DNA from: Candidatus Eremiobacterota bacterium
GTDB lineage: Bacteria > Vulcanimicrobiota > CADAWZ01 > Ess09-12
Direction: 5' to 3'
Assembly: GCA_031082125.1 (NCBI GenBank)
Contig: JAVHLM010000016.1
Span: forward strand, 62,001 to 126,000
Length of the DNA stretch: 64,000 bases
Shown here: piece after piece, positions 52,301 to 61,593 of the stretch
Layout of the letters: every line of letters begins with the position of its first letter
How positions within the stretch are numbered: the first letter of the stretch is position 1
Notes under the pieces: generated by a model
What the model was told of the DNA's origin: nothing
Databases searched by the model: none
The model's input: the letters and a program-made list of their open reading frames with translations, nothing else
Translations under genes and position numbers: made by a program

Positions 52301-54991
52301 CCACAGTGAATAGCTGTCCCGGGGGGCAAGGGTGATTATGGTCTTGAAGTTCTCGAGGGCTTCACGGAGCTCCCCAAGCTCCAGAAGGGCCGTGCCCTTG
52401 TTTTTCAGTACCTCCACATCATGGGGAGTGGCTTGAAGCACTTCCTCGAAGCATTGAAGCGCTTTGCGATAATTCCCCATTTTCATGAGGGCCGAGCCTC
52501 TGCCCGAGATGGCCTCGGGAGCTCTGGGATCAAGCTGCATTGCCTGGGAAAAGCTCTCGAGGGCCTCGCGGAATCTCCCTATTTCAAGCAGTGAAAGGCC
52601 TTTCTTGACCATGTCGCGGTAAGAAAGGGCTTTCATCGGCGTGCTTTCACTGAACTGCCGGGAGGTATATTTTTCATAAGGGGGAATCAGAGCTTTTTTC
52701 ACCTCCTCGAAGGAGGTGAAACGCCTGGCAGGGTCAGGCTGAAGGCAGGTAAGCACAAGGAAGCTCACTTCGTGGGGAATCTGGGGATCTATCTCGTGAG
52801 GAGGGACAACGGGTTCGGTAATCACGATGCTCAGGTTCTCCATGAGCTTCTCGGCTTCAAAGGGAAGACTCCCTGTAAGCATCTGGTAGAGCATCACACC
52901 GAAAGAATAGACATCGGACCGGATATCACCGGGCTCCATGTAGAGAAGCCGTTCGGGGGGCATGTAGGGGATGGTGCCCATGAAGGTGCTGTTTGAGCTC
53001 AGCATCAGGTCACCCTCAAGACGCCCTCCCGAGGCCTTTCTTTCCTCCTCCATGCGGCTGTCGAAGATTTTCGCCAGGCCGAAATCGGTGATTTTCAGTA
53101 TGTTCTCCTCGGAGATAAGGCAGTTGGAGGGTTTTATGTCTCTATGGACTATGCCCAGCTTTGCATAGGCATAATGAAGGCCGCCTGTTGCCTGGATGGC
53201 GTACTCAAGAGCATCGGGCACGGTGAGAGGGCCCTTTTCGAGGACCTTCTGAAGGTCCGTTCCCCTTATGCACTCCAGGAAAAGGTAGGGCTTCCCGTCG
53301 AAGGTCTCTGCAAAGAGGGCCTTCACCACGTTCTGGTGAATATCGAGCTGAATCCATGTCTGCGCCTCCTTCAGGAACATCTCTACAATGGACTTGTCCC
53401 AGAGAAACCGCTCCTGAAAAGTCTTCACCGCATAGTGTGCATCTTTCATGGCATCATAGGCGAGGTACACGATACCCATGCCCCCTTTGAAGATCTGGGT
53501 GATATGATATTTCCCTCCCAGCAGATCGCCGCGCTCGAGCTCTTTTCTCGTGGAAGCCGGGACCTTGCCGGCCGGTGGCGCTGCCTGGTGAGCCTCTTCC
53601 ATGATTTTGCCGGCAAAAGGACCTTTGGGATCAATCAGAAGCGACTTGCAGAGAAGGAAACATGCTTTGGGAAAGTCTTTCTCGAACTGCCGGGCTGCCA
53701 TTCCAAGGAAATAATAGGGCCAGCAGGAGAGGGGGTTGGCTTCACGCGCGTAGTAAAGGAGCTGCGTATCACTCCTGTCCTTCAGCAGCATGTAAAGCTC
53801 TATGTAAGTATGCGATGAATAGAGGGATTTCGCCACTTTTTCAAAAGAGCGCCTTGCCTCTACGGGGCGACCCATCCGGGCAAGGGCCACGCCCTGCCAG
53901 TGATGGGCCCACAGGTAGGCAGGGTAAAGCTCCATCACCTTCTCAAGAGGCTGAAGGGACTCACCGAATTTCTTATGGGAAATGTCCCTGACCGCCGCCA
54001 GGTAATGGTCATACCAGGCGCTGTACACCTTGAGGGATCGGTAAGCCAGGACAAGACTCTCCCTGAATTGAGGGCGGGGAGAGAAGCCCAGGAAATGCTC
54101 GATAAGGGGAAAGAGCATCTCATGAGAGGAGCAGTGGGGGAGGAAGCCCCTGATAAGCTCTGAATACAGGGCGGCTTGCCGCTCTTCAATGCCCATGGGA
54201 TAAGGTACCAATGAGACAGCTGTCTCAAAGCGGGATATCGCCTCGGGAATGTCGGTGTCCTTGAGCGCCTGGAACGCCATGCAGGCATAGGGAAAGTGGC
54301 AGTAGGGATCAATCATCTGGGCTGTGCTGAAGCAGTCTCCAGGATTCCTGAGGGTGTGGGCAAAGGGCAGGTCCCGGGCAGGCAGCTCGTCAGGCTCCTC
54401 CGGTGACCCTGAGGCAAGCATGAGGCCCCTTTCGCAGATCAATGCCGCGGCCTGGCGCCTTTCCAGAAAGAACGAGTGTTTCTGCCTTACGAGGGAGCCC
54501 CAGGCAGTCTCATCGGTCTCAGGGTCCATAAAAGAACTCTCATCGGTCTTGCCGGCACTCACCTCGCCGCAGTATTCCACGAGGGCTTTCAGGTTGGAAA
54601 ACCTTCTGAGAAAATGGCTTCCTCCCTTGATGAAATGGAAAAGAGCAGGATCGAGGACACACTCGGTGAGATAGGGAACGGTCTTTCGAATAAAAAGCTT
54701 GAGGTTGTAATCGTGGTTATCGGTGGCCTCCCTTGCGAGGCTCTCCTCATAGTCTGCGGAATGGCCGTCGAAATAGTAGATGGCCTCCATGGTTCTGGGC
54801 AGGAAGATGAGATGGGGGGAAGAGGCTCCTTTGCGGGCCTTTTCAATAATCACCGCAAGAAGGTGCCCTATGCTTTCCCAGGGAATGAGTATCCTGCCAT
54901 AATCGCCCAGGGCATAGAACCCGGCAGGCAGGAAGCTTCCTCCCACCAGCCTGGTGAATTTCTGGAACTGGGGAACCTCTTTCTCCGTCAC
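49397..54991 (-). CDS. 1864-residue Ser/Thr kinase flanked by TPR arrays
   Basis: The first 480 residues are helical with TPR-like units. The kinase domain spans about 490-775: GGKYHITQIFKGGMGIVYLA, then VKTF lysine, HRDIKPSN near 618 and ITDFGLAK near 635, all intact. About 1090 residues of TPRs follow (over 25 repeats), for example EAISGRGSALMKMGNYRKAL, NDEPDNPEA-like turns and MEEAWLHKAMALMRLQRSGE. No membrane helix or signal is present, so it is a cytoplasmic kinase with a very large interaction surface. The start GTG 54991 overlaps the DNA polymerase stop by 4 bp (GTGA), with GGAGGA just upstream, so the two are translationally coupled. Confidence 0.9.
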   Translation of the reverse strand: MTEKEVPQFQKFTRLVGGSFLPAGFYALGDYGRILIPWESIGHLLAVIIEKARKGASSPHLIFLPRTMEAIYYFDGHSADYEESLAREATDNHDYNLKLFIRKTVPYLTECVLDPALFHFIKGGSHFLRRFSNLKALVEYCGEVSAGKTDESSFMDPETDETAWGSLVRQKHSFFLERRQAAALICERGLMLASGSPEEPDELPARDLPFAHTLRNPGDCFSTAQMIDPYCHFPYACMAFQALKDTDIPEAISRFETAVSLVPYPMGIEERQAALYSELIRGFLPHCSSHEMLFPLIEHFLGFSPRPQFRESLVLAYRSLKVYSAWYDHYLAAVRDISHKKFGESLQPLEKVMELYPAYLWAHHWQGVALARMGRPVEARRSFEKVAKSLYSSHTYIELYMLLKDRSDTQLLYYAREANPLSCWPYYFLGMAARQFEKDFPKACFLLCKSLLIDPKGPFAGKIMEEAHQAAPPAGKVPASTRKELERGDLLGGKYHITQIFKGGMGIVYLAYDAMKDAHYAVKTFQERFLWDKSIVEMFLKEAQTWIQLDIHQNVVKALFAETFDGKPYLFLECIRGTDLQKVLEKGPLTVPDALEYAIQATGGLHYAYAKLGIVHRDIKPSNCLISEENILKITDFGLAKIFDSRMEEERKASGGRLEGDLMLSSNSTFMGTIPYMPPERLLYMEPGDIRSDVYSFGVMLYQMLTGSLPFEAEKLMENLSIVITEPVVPPHEIDPQIPHEVSFLVLTCLQPDPARRFTSFEEVKKALIPPYEKYTSRQFSESTPMKALSYRDMVKKGLSLLEIGRFREALESFSQAMQLDPRAPEAISGRGSALMKMGNYRKALQCFEEVLQATPHDVEVLKNKGTALLELGELREALENFKTIITLAPRDSYSLWKIGSIYGRIGNPGDAITFIDKALSLDGKMADALIEKGSYLLQTGRSLEATACFDQVLALNPTSQRCLFYKAEALMKNQQYEETLTTYRLILALEGTNTEALWGAALCLEKLGRAEESMRYLDKILMLKPDESKALAHKGRILRARGLREEALECYRTTPCEELKDCAILIEKGIIEQELFLLQEARLSFERVIELDPRNREARAHLNEIGVQSGIGGLYWNLYESTFRNLTRGELHARAVESAGKGNHREALVQLSLLTESGRATDETILMKARFLGSLGRFSEGLLALEEDMPGSFPPESAKAEREKLVNSYQNKKKSKAGLLGKLFSATDHDPLALFRKAKGLIQEGALKDAQKFLEDTVRDDPENSRYWYHLGLFYGMSGVLPMACESLKKALAIDGSVALYWSSKGDFEKAMGELNEARESYEKSIETNPLHYNGWAGMISLYEDRGFVKKARAFALKALAILSDALEINKDIMDFLPKKAFLELFLGRRRASLATSERFLALQPDNPEALKAKGLAFLTGGAYSEALTLLKTIPVGTPEYWPSMFHIGYALERLGAHDEAIAAYDLILGGHPLHEWTLFRKSMALEGKAMTEEALLCIDGILEHNPDSALAMKAKAYLLYRQKKYAEALWCFQKPLEHIHDDYICLFNSAVLALSLGLADDAARAAGMLLQIDAYDHLLWVLYGDALLLGGKREDALKAYDHAIEIDPLKADGYLHQSNLFYREGEFHKALLIIEEALEVHPTMPSLLNNAACIYAGINRPGEAREAIKKAILYSPGSETFLFNSGLLFMRDGEFLEAKKAFDSALYLAPSFIDAYAARGLSDEFTGHLKEAVSFYDQALKRDTRSGLLWFLRGKAYFLLNLFDEAIRSYSQAIKLQPEMEEAWLHKAMALMRLQRSGEAHQSFEHYKTLPSHGEKHASMEALGDLPPSPAGLPFQLKVMETGIPLLGEPVKLLLREGDFYR

Positions 54992-57240
54992 GACTCCTCC
55001 GGCTCTTCCTCCCCGCCATCCTGAAAGGTGCCGTCAATGAAAGGCTTGAACTTCTCATAGAGCCTGTCGAGCTTTTCAAGATAATAGGGCACATTTTCAT
55101 CGGGGCTGTCGCTGCGCCATTTTCTCGCCATGGCGCAGTGGTCAAAGACCTTTACCTTTCTGCCCGTCCCGGTGACATAATAGGAGATCTGGTCTCCGGG
55201 TGAGTAGGTCTCGGCGCTCTGGAGCGCCAGTTCGTAAGCGGCAGAGGCATTTCTTTTCTTCTCGCGCACTTTTTCCTGGTACGCCTGGAGGGAATCCTGG
55301 AGGGTTTCGGTCTTGCAGAGCCATTCTATGGGGAGCTGGTGGCCGGCTATCTGTGCTCTGTAGCGCTGATAAAGCTCCTCGATCCTCTCTTTCCCGCCCT
55401 GAAGAAGGAGGAGGAAAAGCTCTTCCATGAATTTTCGCTGGAAGCGCTCCAGTCCCCTTGACTTGAGGCCCGAGCCCTTGATGGTGAGCGTTCCGTCTTC
55501 GCCAAGGAGGACGTAATTCTTCACCTTATAGGAGAACATGGCTTTATAGGTGCCGTCGATCTCCACGGTGATGCCTGGAGGGAGGTCTCTTGAGAGGATG
55601 GCCATGAACTCCTTTTCGCCGGCCTCCCCGCCGGGGGGCGGGCTGAAATAGATGCCGTCCGTGTCGATTTCAGCGATTGTGCATCCCGCGCCCTTGAGGT
55701 TTTCAATCATGCGGGAGAGAAGGTCCCTTCCCCTGGCGGTGACCTGAGCCGCCACGGCATAGTCGCTGAAATGGCCCATGGGAAAGCCAAGGTAGCCGTA
55801 GAATGAGTTAATGAGGATCTTGAAGGTGCCCTGGAGGGCTTCATAGTAGTTCCTTGTTCCCTCCTGGGAAGCCTCCCTCATGAGGGCTTTTGCTTCAAGG
55901 CGGAAGGCCTTCAAATCGGAAAGTATGCTCTCGAAGACTCCCAGGTGATCTTTCCCCGGGAAAAGCCTGAAGGCAAGCATGAGGGAGGGGTAAAGAGACT
56001 GCACATCACAGTGAATAATGGTGTCGATGAGGCCCCTGGTGAAAATATCGGCATATCCCCCTGGAAAGGTCTGTGCCTCCGGGGGAAGGGGTATTGAATG
56101 GCGCCTGCGGAGATACTCTCTCAGAAAAAGTGAGTCTATCTTTGTGGCATTTCCCCTCAGGATGGTGTTCTGGTAGGAGAAGGGAACCATCTGGGCCTGG
56201 AGGAAAAAGGAGTACCCGAGAATCTCGCCGATGCTTCTCGTCTCTCTCACGTCATCGAGGGCATACTGTCGGAGCGTCTCCGGATTTTCCAGGAAGTACG
56301 AGGCGATATCCTTTCCCGCGATATAGGTCCGCTCAGGTGCCGTCACATTGAAGTGCCGCGCAATGTCTTTGAGGCCGTAGCTCTCAAGGCTTCTCGATGA
56401 GACATCGTAGAGCTGTGCCAGGATCCACGTGTCCACGATGTGCCTCCCGTAAATTTCGTATTTCGGGAACTGCAGGTTCCGCTCCGCGATGGTCATCCGT
56501 GAAGGGTGGGAGCGCAGCGCGCTCCCGTCCCTTCCCACGGCGAGGGGGATGGCCGCTTTCTTTGCGCGCTCCTCTATATAGGGAAAATCAAATTTGTTGA
56601 TATTGTGCCCTTCTATGACATCGGGGTCCCGCTCTTTGATGATTTTCACCATTTCTCTGAGCATGGCCGCCTCGTCCATTGCAGTGCCCATCAGCACTTC
56701 TTCATAGCCCCTGTTGTCCGAGAGGGCAATGGCTGTTATCCTGTCGGAGTCCCTTTTCGCATTGGGAAACTCATAATTGGGATCACACCAGGTCTCTATG
56801 TCGAGCTGCATCCTCACGATGTCATTGAAGCCGAAGCCTTTGAAGAGTGTAGTGCCTGACGTGAGGAGAAACTGGTGCACCGCATCGGGGGGCGAATAGA
56901 AGGGTGCCCGCGACGAGCCTGGCGCGGCGCCAGCGCTGTTTTTCAATTCTTTCAAGGCCTTTTCCCTTTCCTTCCAGGAGGGGAACAGCAGGAGGGTGCG
57001 AAGCTCATGGGGCCCTTCCAGCCTGATCTTCTTCAGAGATTTTCCGTCCTTTTCAAGAAATGCACCGTCTTCCACGAGAATAAAGGGATCAAATTCGGTC
57101 TTTTCGCTTCTCAATAAGGCGCCTTCCCTGAAGAAGAGCTCTATTCCGCGCTTCCCGTCAAACTCCGCGGCCACGAGGGCCTCCGCCGTTGCATGGCCGA
57201 AAAGGATCCTGTTTTCCACGAAGGGGACTGGCTTCTTCAT
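54988..57240 (-). CDS. Family B DNA polymerase
   Basis: 750 residues from ATG 57238-57240, with AGGAAG 8 nt upstream. The proofreading exonuclease is complete: Exo I QLDIETW, Exo II GHNINKFDFPYIEERA, Exo III YALDDVRET. Polymerase motifs are also complete: A DVQSLYPSLMLA, B KILINSFYGYLGF, C EIDTDGIYF. The length is close to E. coli Pol II, but the motifs read like the archaeal-type bacterial PolB clade. It is probably an accessory or repair polymerase. It starts 5 bp after a GT39-type gene and is coupled to the giant kinase gene, an unusual setting for a polymerase. Confidence 0.95.
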   Translation of the reverse strand: MKKPVPFVENRILFGHATAEALVAAEFDGKRGIELFFREGALLRSEKTEFDPFILVEDGAFLEKDGKSLKKIRLEGPHELRTLLLFPSWKEREKALKELKNSAGAAPGSSRAPFYSPPDAVHQFLLTSGTTLFKGFGFNDIVRMQLDIETWCDPNYEFPNAKRDSDRITAIALSDNRGYEEVLMGTAMDEAAMLREMVKIIKERDPDVIEGHNINKFDFPYIEERAKKAAIPLAVGRDGSALRSHPSRMTIAERNLQFPKYEIYGRHIVDTWILAQLYDVSSRSLESYGLKDIARHFNVTAPERTYIAGKDIASYFLENPETLRQYALDDVRETRSIGEILGYSFFLQAQMVPFSYQNTILRGNATKIDSLFLREYLRRRHSIPLPPEAQTFPGGYADIFTRGLIDTIIHCDVQSLYPSLMLAFRLFPGKDHLGVFESILSDLKAFRLEAKALMREASQEGTRNYYEALQGTFKILINSFYGYLGFPMGHFSDYAVAAQVTARGRDLLSRMIENLKGAGCTIAEIDTDGIYFSPPPGGEAGEKEFMAILSRDLPPGITVEIDGTYKAMFSYKVKNYVLLGEDGTLTIKGSGLKSRGLERFQRKFMEELFLLLLQGGKERIEELYQRYRAQIAGHQLPIEWLCKTETLQDSLQAYQEKVREKKRNASAAYELALQSAETYSPGDQISYYVTGTGRKVKVFDHCAMARKWRSDSPDENVPYYLEKLDRLYEKFKPFIDGTFQDGGEEEPEES

Positions 57241-57245
57241 TGTCT

Positions 57246-58787
57246 TCACTTCCTGTCTTCACGCTTGTAGATATGGTACACTCCAAAGGTGCCTCTCAGG
57301 CGGTACTGTACCGCCACCATCTTATCTATACGGTCCGGGAGGTAATACACCTCTTTGTCATAGGTAAAAAGGGGCGCCGACAGCACGATGAATCTCGGGG
57401 GATTCTGCCTGATTTTTTCCAGGTTTTCCCTCTGGAACTTCATGAGCCATCCCGTGAGTGAACGGTCACCTTTCCGGTGACTGCCGGAGAGGAAAAGCAA
57501 GAAGTGAAGCTGGTGCTTCATGGGATTGGGTCTCAGGGTGAAGAAGACCATCTCGGGCTCGACACCATAAAGCAGGATTGCCTCATGGGGTTTTGTCGCG
57601 TTTCTGAGGGCTATTCCTATTTCCCTGGCGTCCACAAATGATTCCGGCATGATGGTGAGGTAGAGCGCTCTTCCCGGCGGAGGTGCTCCCGGGAGAAAAG
57701 GGGCGATCCTGCAGAAAAAAACAACGAGCATCAGCAGTGAAGCAGCATAGGCCGTCAGCCGGAATGCACGGCGTGGTGATGAGGTGATAAGATCAAAGAG
57801 CCATGCCACGAGAAGAGCCGAGAAAGGAAGTAATTGATGAAAGTTCTTCGGGCAGAAAGTCCTTGTCAGGTTTATGGCGGTCAGCGAGGCGCAGAAGAAG
57901 AGAATGACAGGAACCTTTGTCCGCAGATCCCTGCATTTCAAGACAAAGACAATGAAAGCGGGCACTGCCATCAAGAAAGTGAGGGGATTTTCTATTATTG
58001 CTCCTTTGCTCATCTGGAAAAATGACAGAAGCCTCTCTCCCAGGCTCTGCGCTGGAGTCTCCCTGGAGGCCAGCGCACAGATGACGGTCCCGGTATAAAG
58101 ATCCAGCAACGCCCCCTTTGCCGCGTAGAGAATCAGGAAAAAGAGAGGGAGCGCCAGGAAGCCTGCGGAAGCCATGAGAAGAGGCCTCAGAGAGAATTTT
58201 CTTTTTTCGCTGATGGGGATAATCACCAGGCAGAGGAGGAGGGAGGCGAAATAGAGCACCGAGGTCTGCCTGATCATGGTGGCGGCGCCGAGGCAGAAGC
58301 CGCTCAGGAACAAGGAGCGGCCTTTCTCCCCCTTTGAGAGGAAGAGGAGCGATCCGATGAGGGGCAGAGTGATGAGAAGCTCCGACGAGGCTATGAATCC
58401 CTCGATGCCTGTGCCAAGAGATGAAAGGCCATAGAGGGTATAGCAGAAGAGGGCGCCCTTGTCGCTCATGAAGGTGCGGGCGAAGATGAAGAGCAGCACG
58501 GCACTTCCCATAAAGATCAGGGTTGCAAATATTCTTATGGCCACGTAGTTATCGGGGTTCGTGAAGGCGAGGGGGATGGCATAGAGGTAAAAAAGAAGGG
58601 GTGCCTTGTTCTCCATGAGGGTGGTGAAGGGAAGATATCCTTTCAGGCAGTCCTGGGCAATGATACCGAAGATGCCTTCATCTCTTGTAAGGGGTGCATA
58701 CCACATGGGAGCCCTGAGCAAGGCCACGATGAGTGCAATGAGCGCGACGAGAAGCCACGGGGCTCCCCTTTTTTTCTGCTCTTCCAT
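57246..58787 (-). CDS. GT39-type membrane glycosyltransferase
   Basis: 513 residues with about eleven membrane helices. LTRDEGIFGIIAQDCLKGYL holds the conserved Asp-Glu of the first periplasmic loop, and MENKAPLLFYLYA is the second hallmark of PMT_2/ArnT-like transferases that use polyprenyl-phosphate sugars. The C-terminal 130 residues are soluble with few features. GGGGGA lies 7 nt before the ATG. It heads the tight operon glycosyltransferase-polymerase-kinase. It is related in type to the protein at 47218, but the two are not close copies. Confidence 0.83.
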   Translation of the reverse strand: MEEQKKRGAPWLLVALIALIVALLRAPMWYAPLTRDEGIFGIIAQDCLKGYLPFTTLMENKAPLLFYLYAIPLAFTNPDNYVAIRIFATLIFMGSAVLLFIFARTFMSDKGALFCYTLYGLSSLGTGIEGFIASSELLITLPLIGSLLFLSKGEKGRSLFLSGFCLGAATMIRQTSVLYFASLLLCLVIIPISEKRKFSLRPLLMASAGFLALPLFFLILYAAKGALLDLYTGTVICALASRETPAQSLGERLLSFFQMSKGAIIENPLTFLMAVPAFIVFVLKCRDLRTKVPVILFFCASLTAINLTRTFCPKNFHQLLPFSALLVAWLFDLITSSPRRAFRLTAYAASLLMLVVFFCRIAPFLPGAPPPGRALYLTIMPESFVDAREIGIALRNATKPHEAILLYGVEPEMVFFTLRPNPMKHQLHFLLFLSGSHRKGDRSLTGWLMKFQRENLEKIRQNPPRFIVLSAPLFTYDKEVYYLPDRIDKMVAVQYRLRGTFGVYHIYKREDRK

Positions 58788-58875
58788 TCCTTTTCCCCCG
58801 TGTCGGTCAGGGATAGTGAGGTAAGAACTTCCTTTCCGGCCAATGACACTCCTTCATAGTGCTCTCCTCCTTTTA

Positions 58876-58904
58876 TTGACTTTTTGCGGCCCTTATTTTA
58901 TAAT
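58876..58904 (+). promoter_or_regulatory. Sigma70-type promoter of the AOR operon
   Basis: TTGACT (58876-58881), 17-nt spacer, TATAAT (58899-58904). It drives the ferredoxin-AOR-ThiS-lipoprotein genes with a leader of about 69 nt. It shares TTGACTTTTTG and TTATAAT with the yceD promoter at 26352. Confidence 0.88.
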
Positions 58905-58979
58905 TGTGCAGTATTCGCACGATGAATCCCCTGCAAGAGACCTACGGTATCCCCGGGGAGAGAAAAGGAGGCGGAGTAT

Positions 58980-59381
58980 ATGAAAGTGCTTCAGATAAGA
59001 AGCGAGGCGTGCACGGAATGCGGAGAATGTGAAAAGGCCTGTGCCCGGCTGTATTTCAAGGATGATGACCGGGAGAAGGCGGCCCTTCATGTCACGCGCG
59101 ATGCTGAGGGGAAGATTGCCCTGAAGGCCTGTGTGCAGTGCGGTGAGTGCATCAACGTGTGCCCCGTGCAGGCCCTTTACCGGGCGAAAAACGGCAACGT
59201 GCTCCTGAACAGGAAGGTCTGCGTGGGGTGCCTTGCCTGCGTGGGCTTCTGTCCCACGTCAGTGATGTTTTATCACAAGGATCTCTATGAGCCGATAAAG
59301 TGCATCTCCTGCGGCGCCTGCGTCAAGGCCTGCCCTGCCGACGCGCTCTTTGTCGAGGAAAAGGAACTGGTCGGGGCATAG
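58980..59381 (+). CDS. Four-cluster polyferredoxin (AOR electron-transfer subunit)
   Basis: 133 residues with four CxxCxxCxxxC motifs: CTECGECEKAC, CVQCGECINVC, CVGCLACVGFC and CISCGACVKAC, enough for four [4Fe-4S] clusters. Small proteins of this type (AorA in Aromatoleum) carry electrons from aldehyde:ferredoxin oxidoreductase. AGGAGG lies 8 nt before the ATG. The AOR gene follows after 36 bp. The FAD subunit AorC, which couples to NAD in characterised AorABC, is not present, so electrons must leave by another carrier. Confidence 0.92.
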   Translation: MKVLQIRSEACTECGECEKACARLYFKDDDREKAALHVTRDAEGKIALKACVQCGECINVCPVQALYRAKNGNVLLNRKVCVGCLACVGFCPTSVMFYHKDLYEPIKCISCGACVKACPADALFVEEKELVGA

Positions 59382-59417
59382 GGTTGGTCCCACAAGAGAA
59401 ACAAGGAGGTAAGAGAA

Positions 59418-61580
59418 ATGGCTATCCTCACCGTGGCTGAAATGAAAAAGGCTCACAAGGTGCTTGCAGAGTTTCCCTATGAAAAGGGACTCGTTAACAA
59501 GGGATATACGGGAAGGACTTTGTATGTGAATGTAGGGGAGAATAAGATTGAGAGCCGCCCCGTCTCTGAGAAGATGAAGGAGACCTTCATCGGCGGCAGG
59601 GGCTTCGGGCTCTGGCTCCTCTGGAACGCCGTGAAGGACACCACGAAGTGGAATGACCCTGAAAACGAAATAATCATCTCGTCGGGGCCCATCGGGGGGA
59701 TCACCACCTATCCCGGCTCGGGGAAATCGCTTGTGGTGAGCATTTCACCAATCACCCACATCCCGATTGACAGCAATGTGGGAGGCTATTTCGGCCCCCT
59801 TCTCAAGTTCTCGGGATTTGATGCCATTGAATTACAGGGCAAAGCCTCTTCCGAAGTGATCGTCGTGATAGATGGCAAGGAGGGCAAGGTGACCATCGAG
59901 GAAGCCCCCCTCGAGGAGGTGAACTCCCACATCCTGGGAGAGCAGCTTACCGAGATGTATGCCGACGATGAACAAGACAAGAGGAGCATCTCCGTCGTCT
60001 CGGCGGGGAAAGGCGCCGAGGGGACCCTCATCGGGTGCCTGAACTTCAGTTTTTACGATGTGAACAGGAAATATGTCCGGTACAAGCAGGCAGGCCGCGG
60101 CGGCATAGGCACCGTATTCAGGGACAAGAAGATCAAGGCCCTCGTGGTGAAGTACCCCGGCGTGAAAGGGGACTCCAACCACCCTGCCGACTGGAAGAGA
60201 ATAGCCAGCGCGGGGGCCAGGCTCCACAAGGAGATCCACGATTACGACAAGTACCAGTGCAATATGCGCACCGTGGGCACCCCCTACCTCGTGACCATCA
60301 TGAATGACTACGACCTGCTCCCGGTGAGAAATTTCAGGTATGGCTCAGATCCTGAGGCAAAGCACCTGGCGGGCCCCAACTGGACTGCGCGGTACACCCT
60401 GGGCAAACACGACGGCTGCTGGTATGGCTGCACCCTGGCGTGCAGCAAGACCGTTGACAATTTTGAGCTGAAGTCGGGGCCGTACAAGGGCCATAAGGTA
60501 GCCGTTGACGGCGCTGAGTACGAGACGGTGGCCGGCGTGGGCTCCAACTGCGGCATCTTTGACGTTGACTATGTGCTTGAGAACAACTTTTACTGCGACA
60601 CCTACGGCATAGACACCATCTCCTTCGGCACCATCTGCGGGTTCCTCATGGATTGCTACGAAAACGGCATTCTCACCAAGGAAATCACCGGCGGCCTGGA
60701 GCTTCGCTTCGGCACCATCGGGGCGGCCCTGGAACTGCTCCACCAGATGGGAAGGGGCGAAGGATTCGGGAAAATCGCTGGCCTGGGCATAAGAAATCTC
60801 AAAAAGCTGTTCGTGGAAAAATACGGCGCCGACGGGAAGTTCCTCCAGGATATAGGCATGGAGTGCAAGGGGCTTGAATACTCGCAATACCTGAGCAAGG
60901 AGTCCCTGGCCCAGCAGGGAGGCTACGGCCTCACCAACAAGGGGCCCCAGCATGACGAGGCCTGGCTTATCTTCATGGACATGGTGAACAATCAGCTTCC
61001 CACCTTTGAGGACAAAGCCGAGGCCCTCTACTATTTTCCCATGTTCCGCACCTGGTTCGGCCTCAACGGCCTCTGCAAGCTCCCGTGGAACGACATCAGC
61101 CCCGCCGACAACAAGACGACCGACGAGCCCCACAAGGTGCCCGAGCATGTGCAGAACTATGTCGATATCTTCTCGGCCGTCACGGGCAGGGAGATAACCA
61201 AGCAGGACATCATTACCATGTCCGAGGGAGTCTATAACTTCCAGAGAGTCTTCAACCTGAGGCTCGGCTACGGGCGGAGGGAGCATGACACCATCCCTTA
61301 CCGCTCAGTGGGTCCCGTCACCGTCGAGGAGTATGAGTCAAGGGCTTCCCGCTATGACGAGCAGATAAAGGAGAAAGCGGGCGTCGATCCGGCAGGGAAG
61401 AGCACCGGGGAGAAGATGAAGATCCTCCGCGCCTACCGCGAGGAGCAGTATGAGAAGCTTATTGACGCCGTCTACAGGAGGCGGGGATGGTCGCCCCGCG
61501 GGGTGCCGACCATTGAGACCCTCAAGAGGCTTCACATTGATTACCCTGACGTGGTGGAACTGGTGAGAAAGCACCTGTAG
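59418..61580 (+). CDS. Aldehyde:ferredoxin oxidoreductase-family enzyme
   Basis: 720 residues, longer than the roughly 610 of archaeal AOR. The N-terminal domain (YTGRTLYVNVGENKIESRPV, FIGGRGFGLWLL) and SSGPIGGITTYPGSGKSLVV are family hallmarks for tungsto/molybdo-bispterin binding. The cluster ligands appear as CWYGCTLAC (about residues 334-342, spacing C-x3-C-x3-C rather than the usual C-x2-C-x3-C) with a fourth Cys in LNGLCKLPW. The family oxidises aldehydes to acids or runs the reverse with strong reductants. The substrate cannot be told from sequence. ACAAGGAGGTAAGAGAA precedes the ATG. Confidence 0.93.
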   Translation: MAILTVAEMKKAHKVLAEFPYEKGLVNKGYTGRTLYVNVGENKIESRPVSEKMKETFIGGRGFGLWLLWNAVKDTTKWNDPENEIIISSGPIGGITTYPGSGKSLVVSISPITHIPIDSNVGGYFGPLLKFSGFDAIELQGKASSEVIVVIDGKEGKVTIEEAPLEEVNSHILGEQLTEMYADDEQDKRSISVVSAGKGAEGTLIGCLNFSFYDVNRKYVRYKQAGRGGIGTVFRDKKIKALVVKYPGVKGDSNHPADWKRIASAGARLHKEIHDYDKYQCNMRTVGTPYLVTIMNDYDLLPVRNFRYGSDPEAKHLAGPNWTARYTLGKHDGCWYGCTLACSKTVDNFELKSGPYKGHKVAVDGAEYETVAGVGSNCGIFDVDYVLENNFYCDTYGIDTISFGTICGFLMDCYENGILTKEITGGLELRFGTIGAALELLHQMGRGEGFGKIAGLGIRNLKKLFVEKYGADGKFLQDIGMECKGLEYSQYLSKESLAQQGGYGLTNKGPQHDEAWLIFMDMVNNQLPTFEDKAEALYYFPMFRTWFGLNGLCKLPWNDISPADNKTTDEPHKVPEHVQNYVDIFSAVTGREITKQDIITMSEGVYNFQRVFNLRLGYGRREHDTIPYRSVGPVTVEEYESRASRYDEQIKEKAGVDPAGKSTGEKMKILRAYREEQYEKLIDAVYRRRGWSPRGVPTIETLKRLHIDYPDVVELVRKHL

Positions 61581-61593
61581 TGAGGAAAAAGGC

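Noticed and set aside
60345-61286. 313-codon minus-strand frame inside the AOR gene
   Set aside because: Antisense to a well-supported enzyme gene; composition is that of complemented codons.
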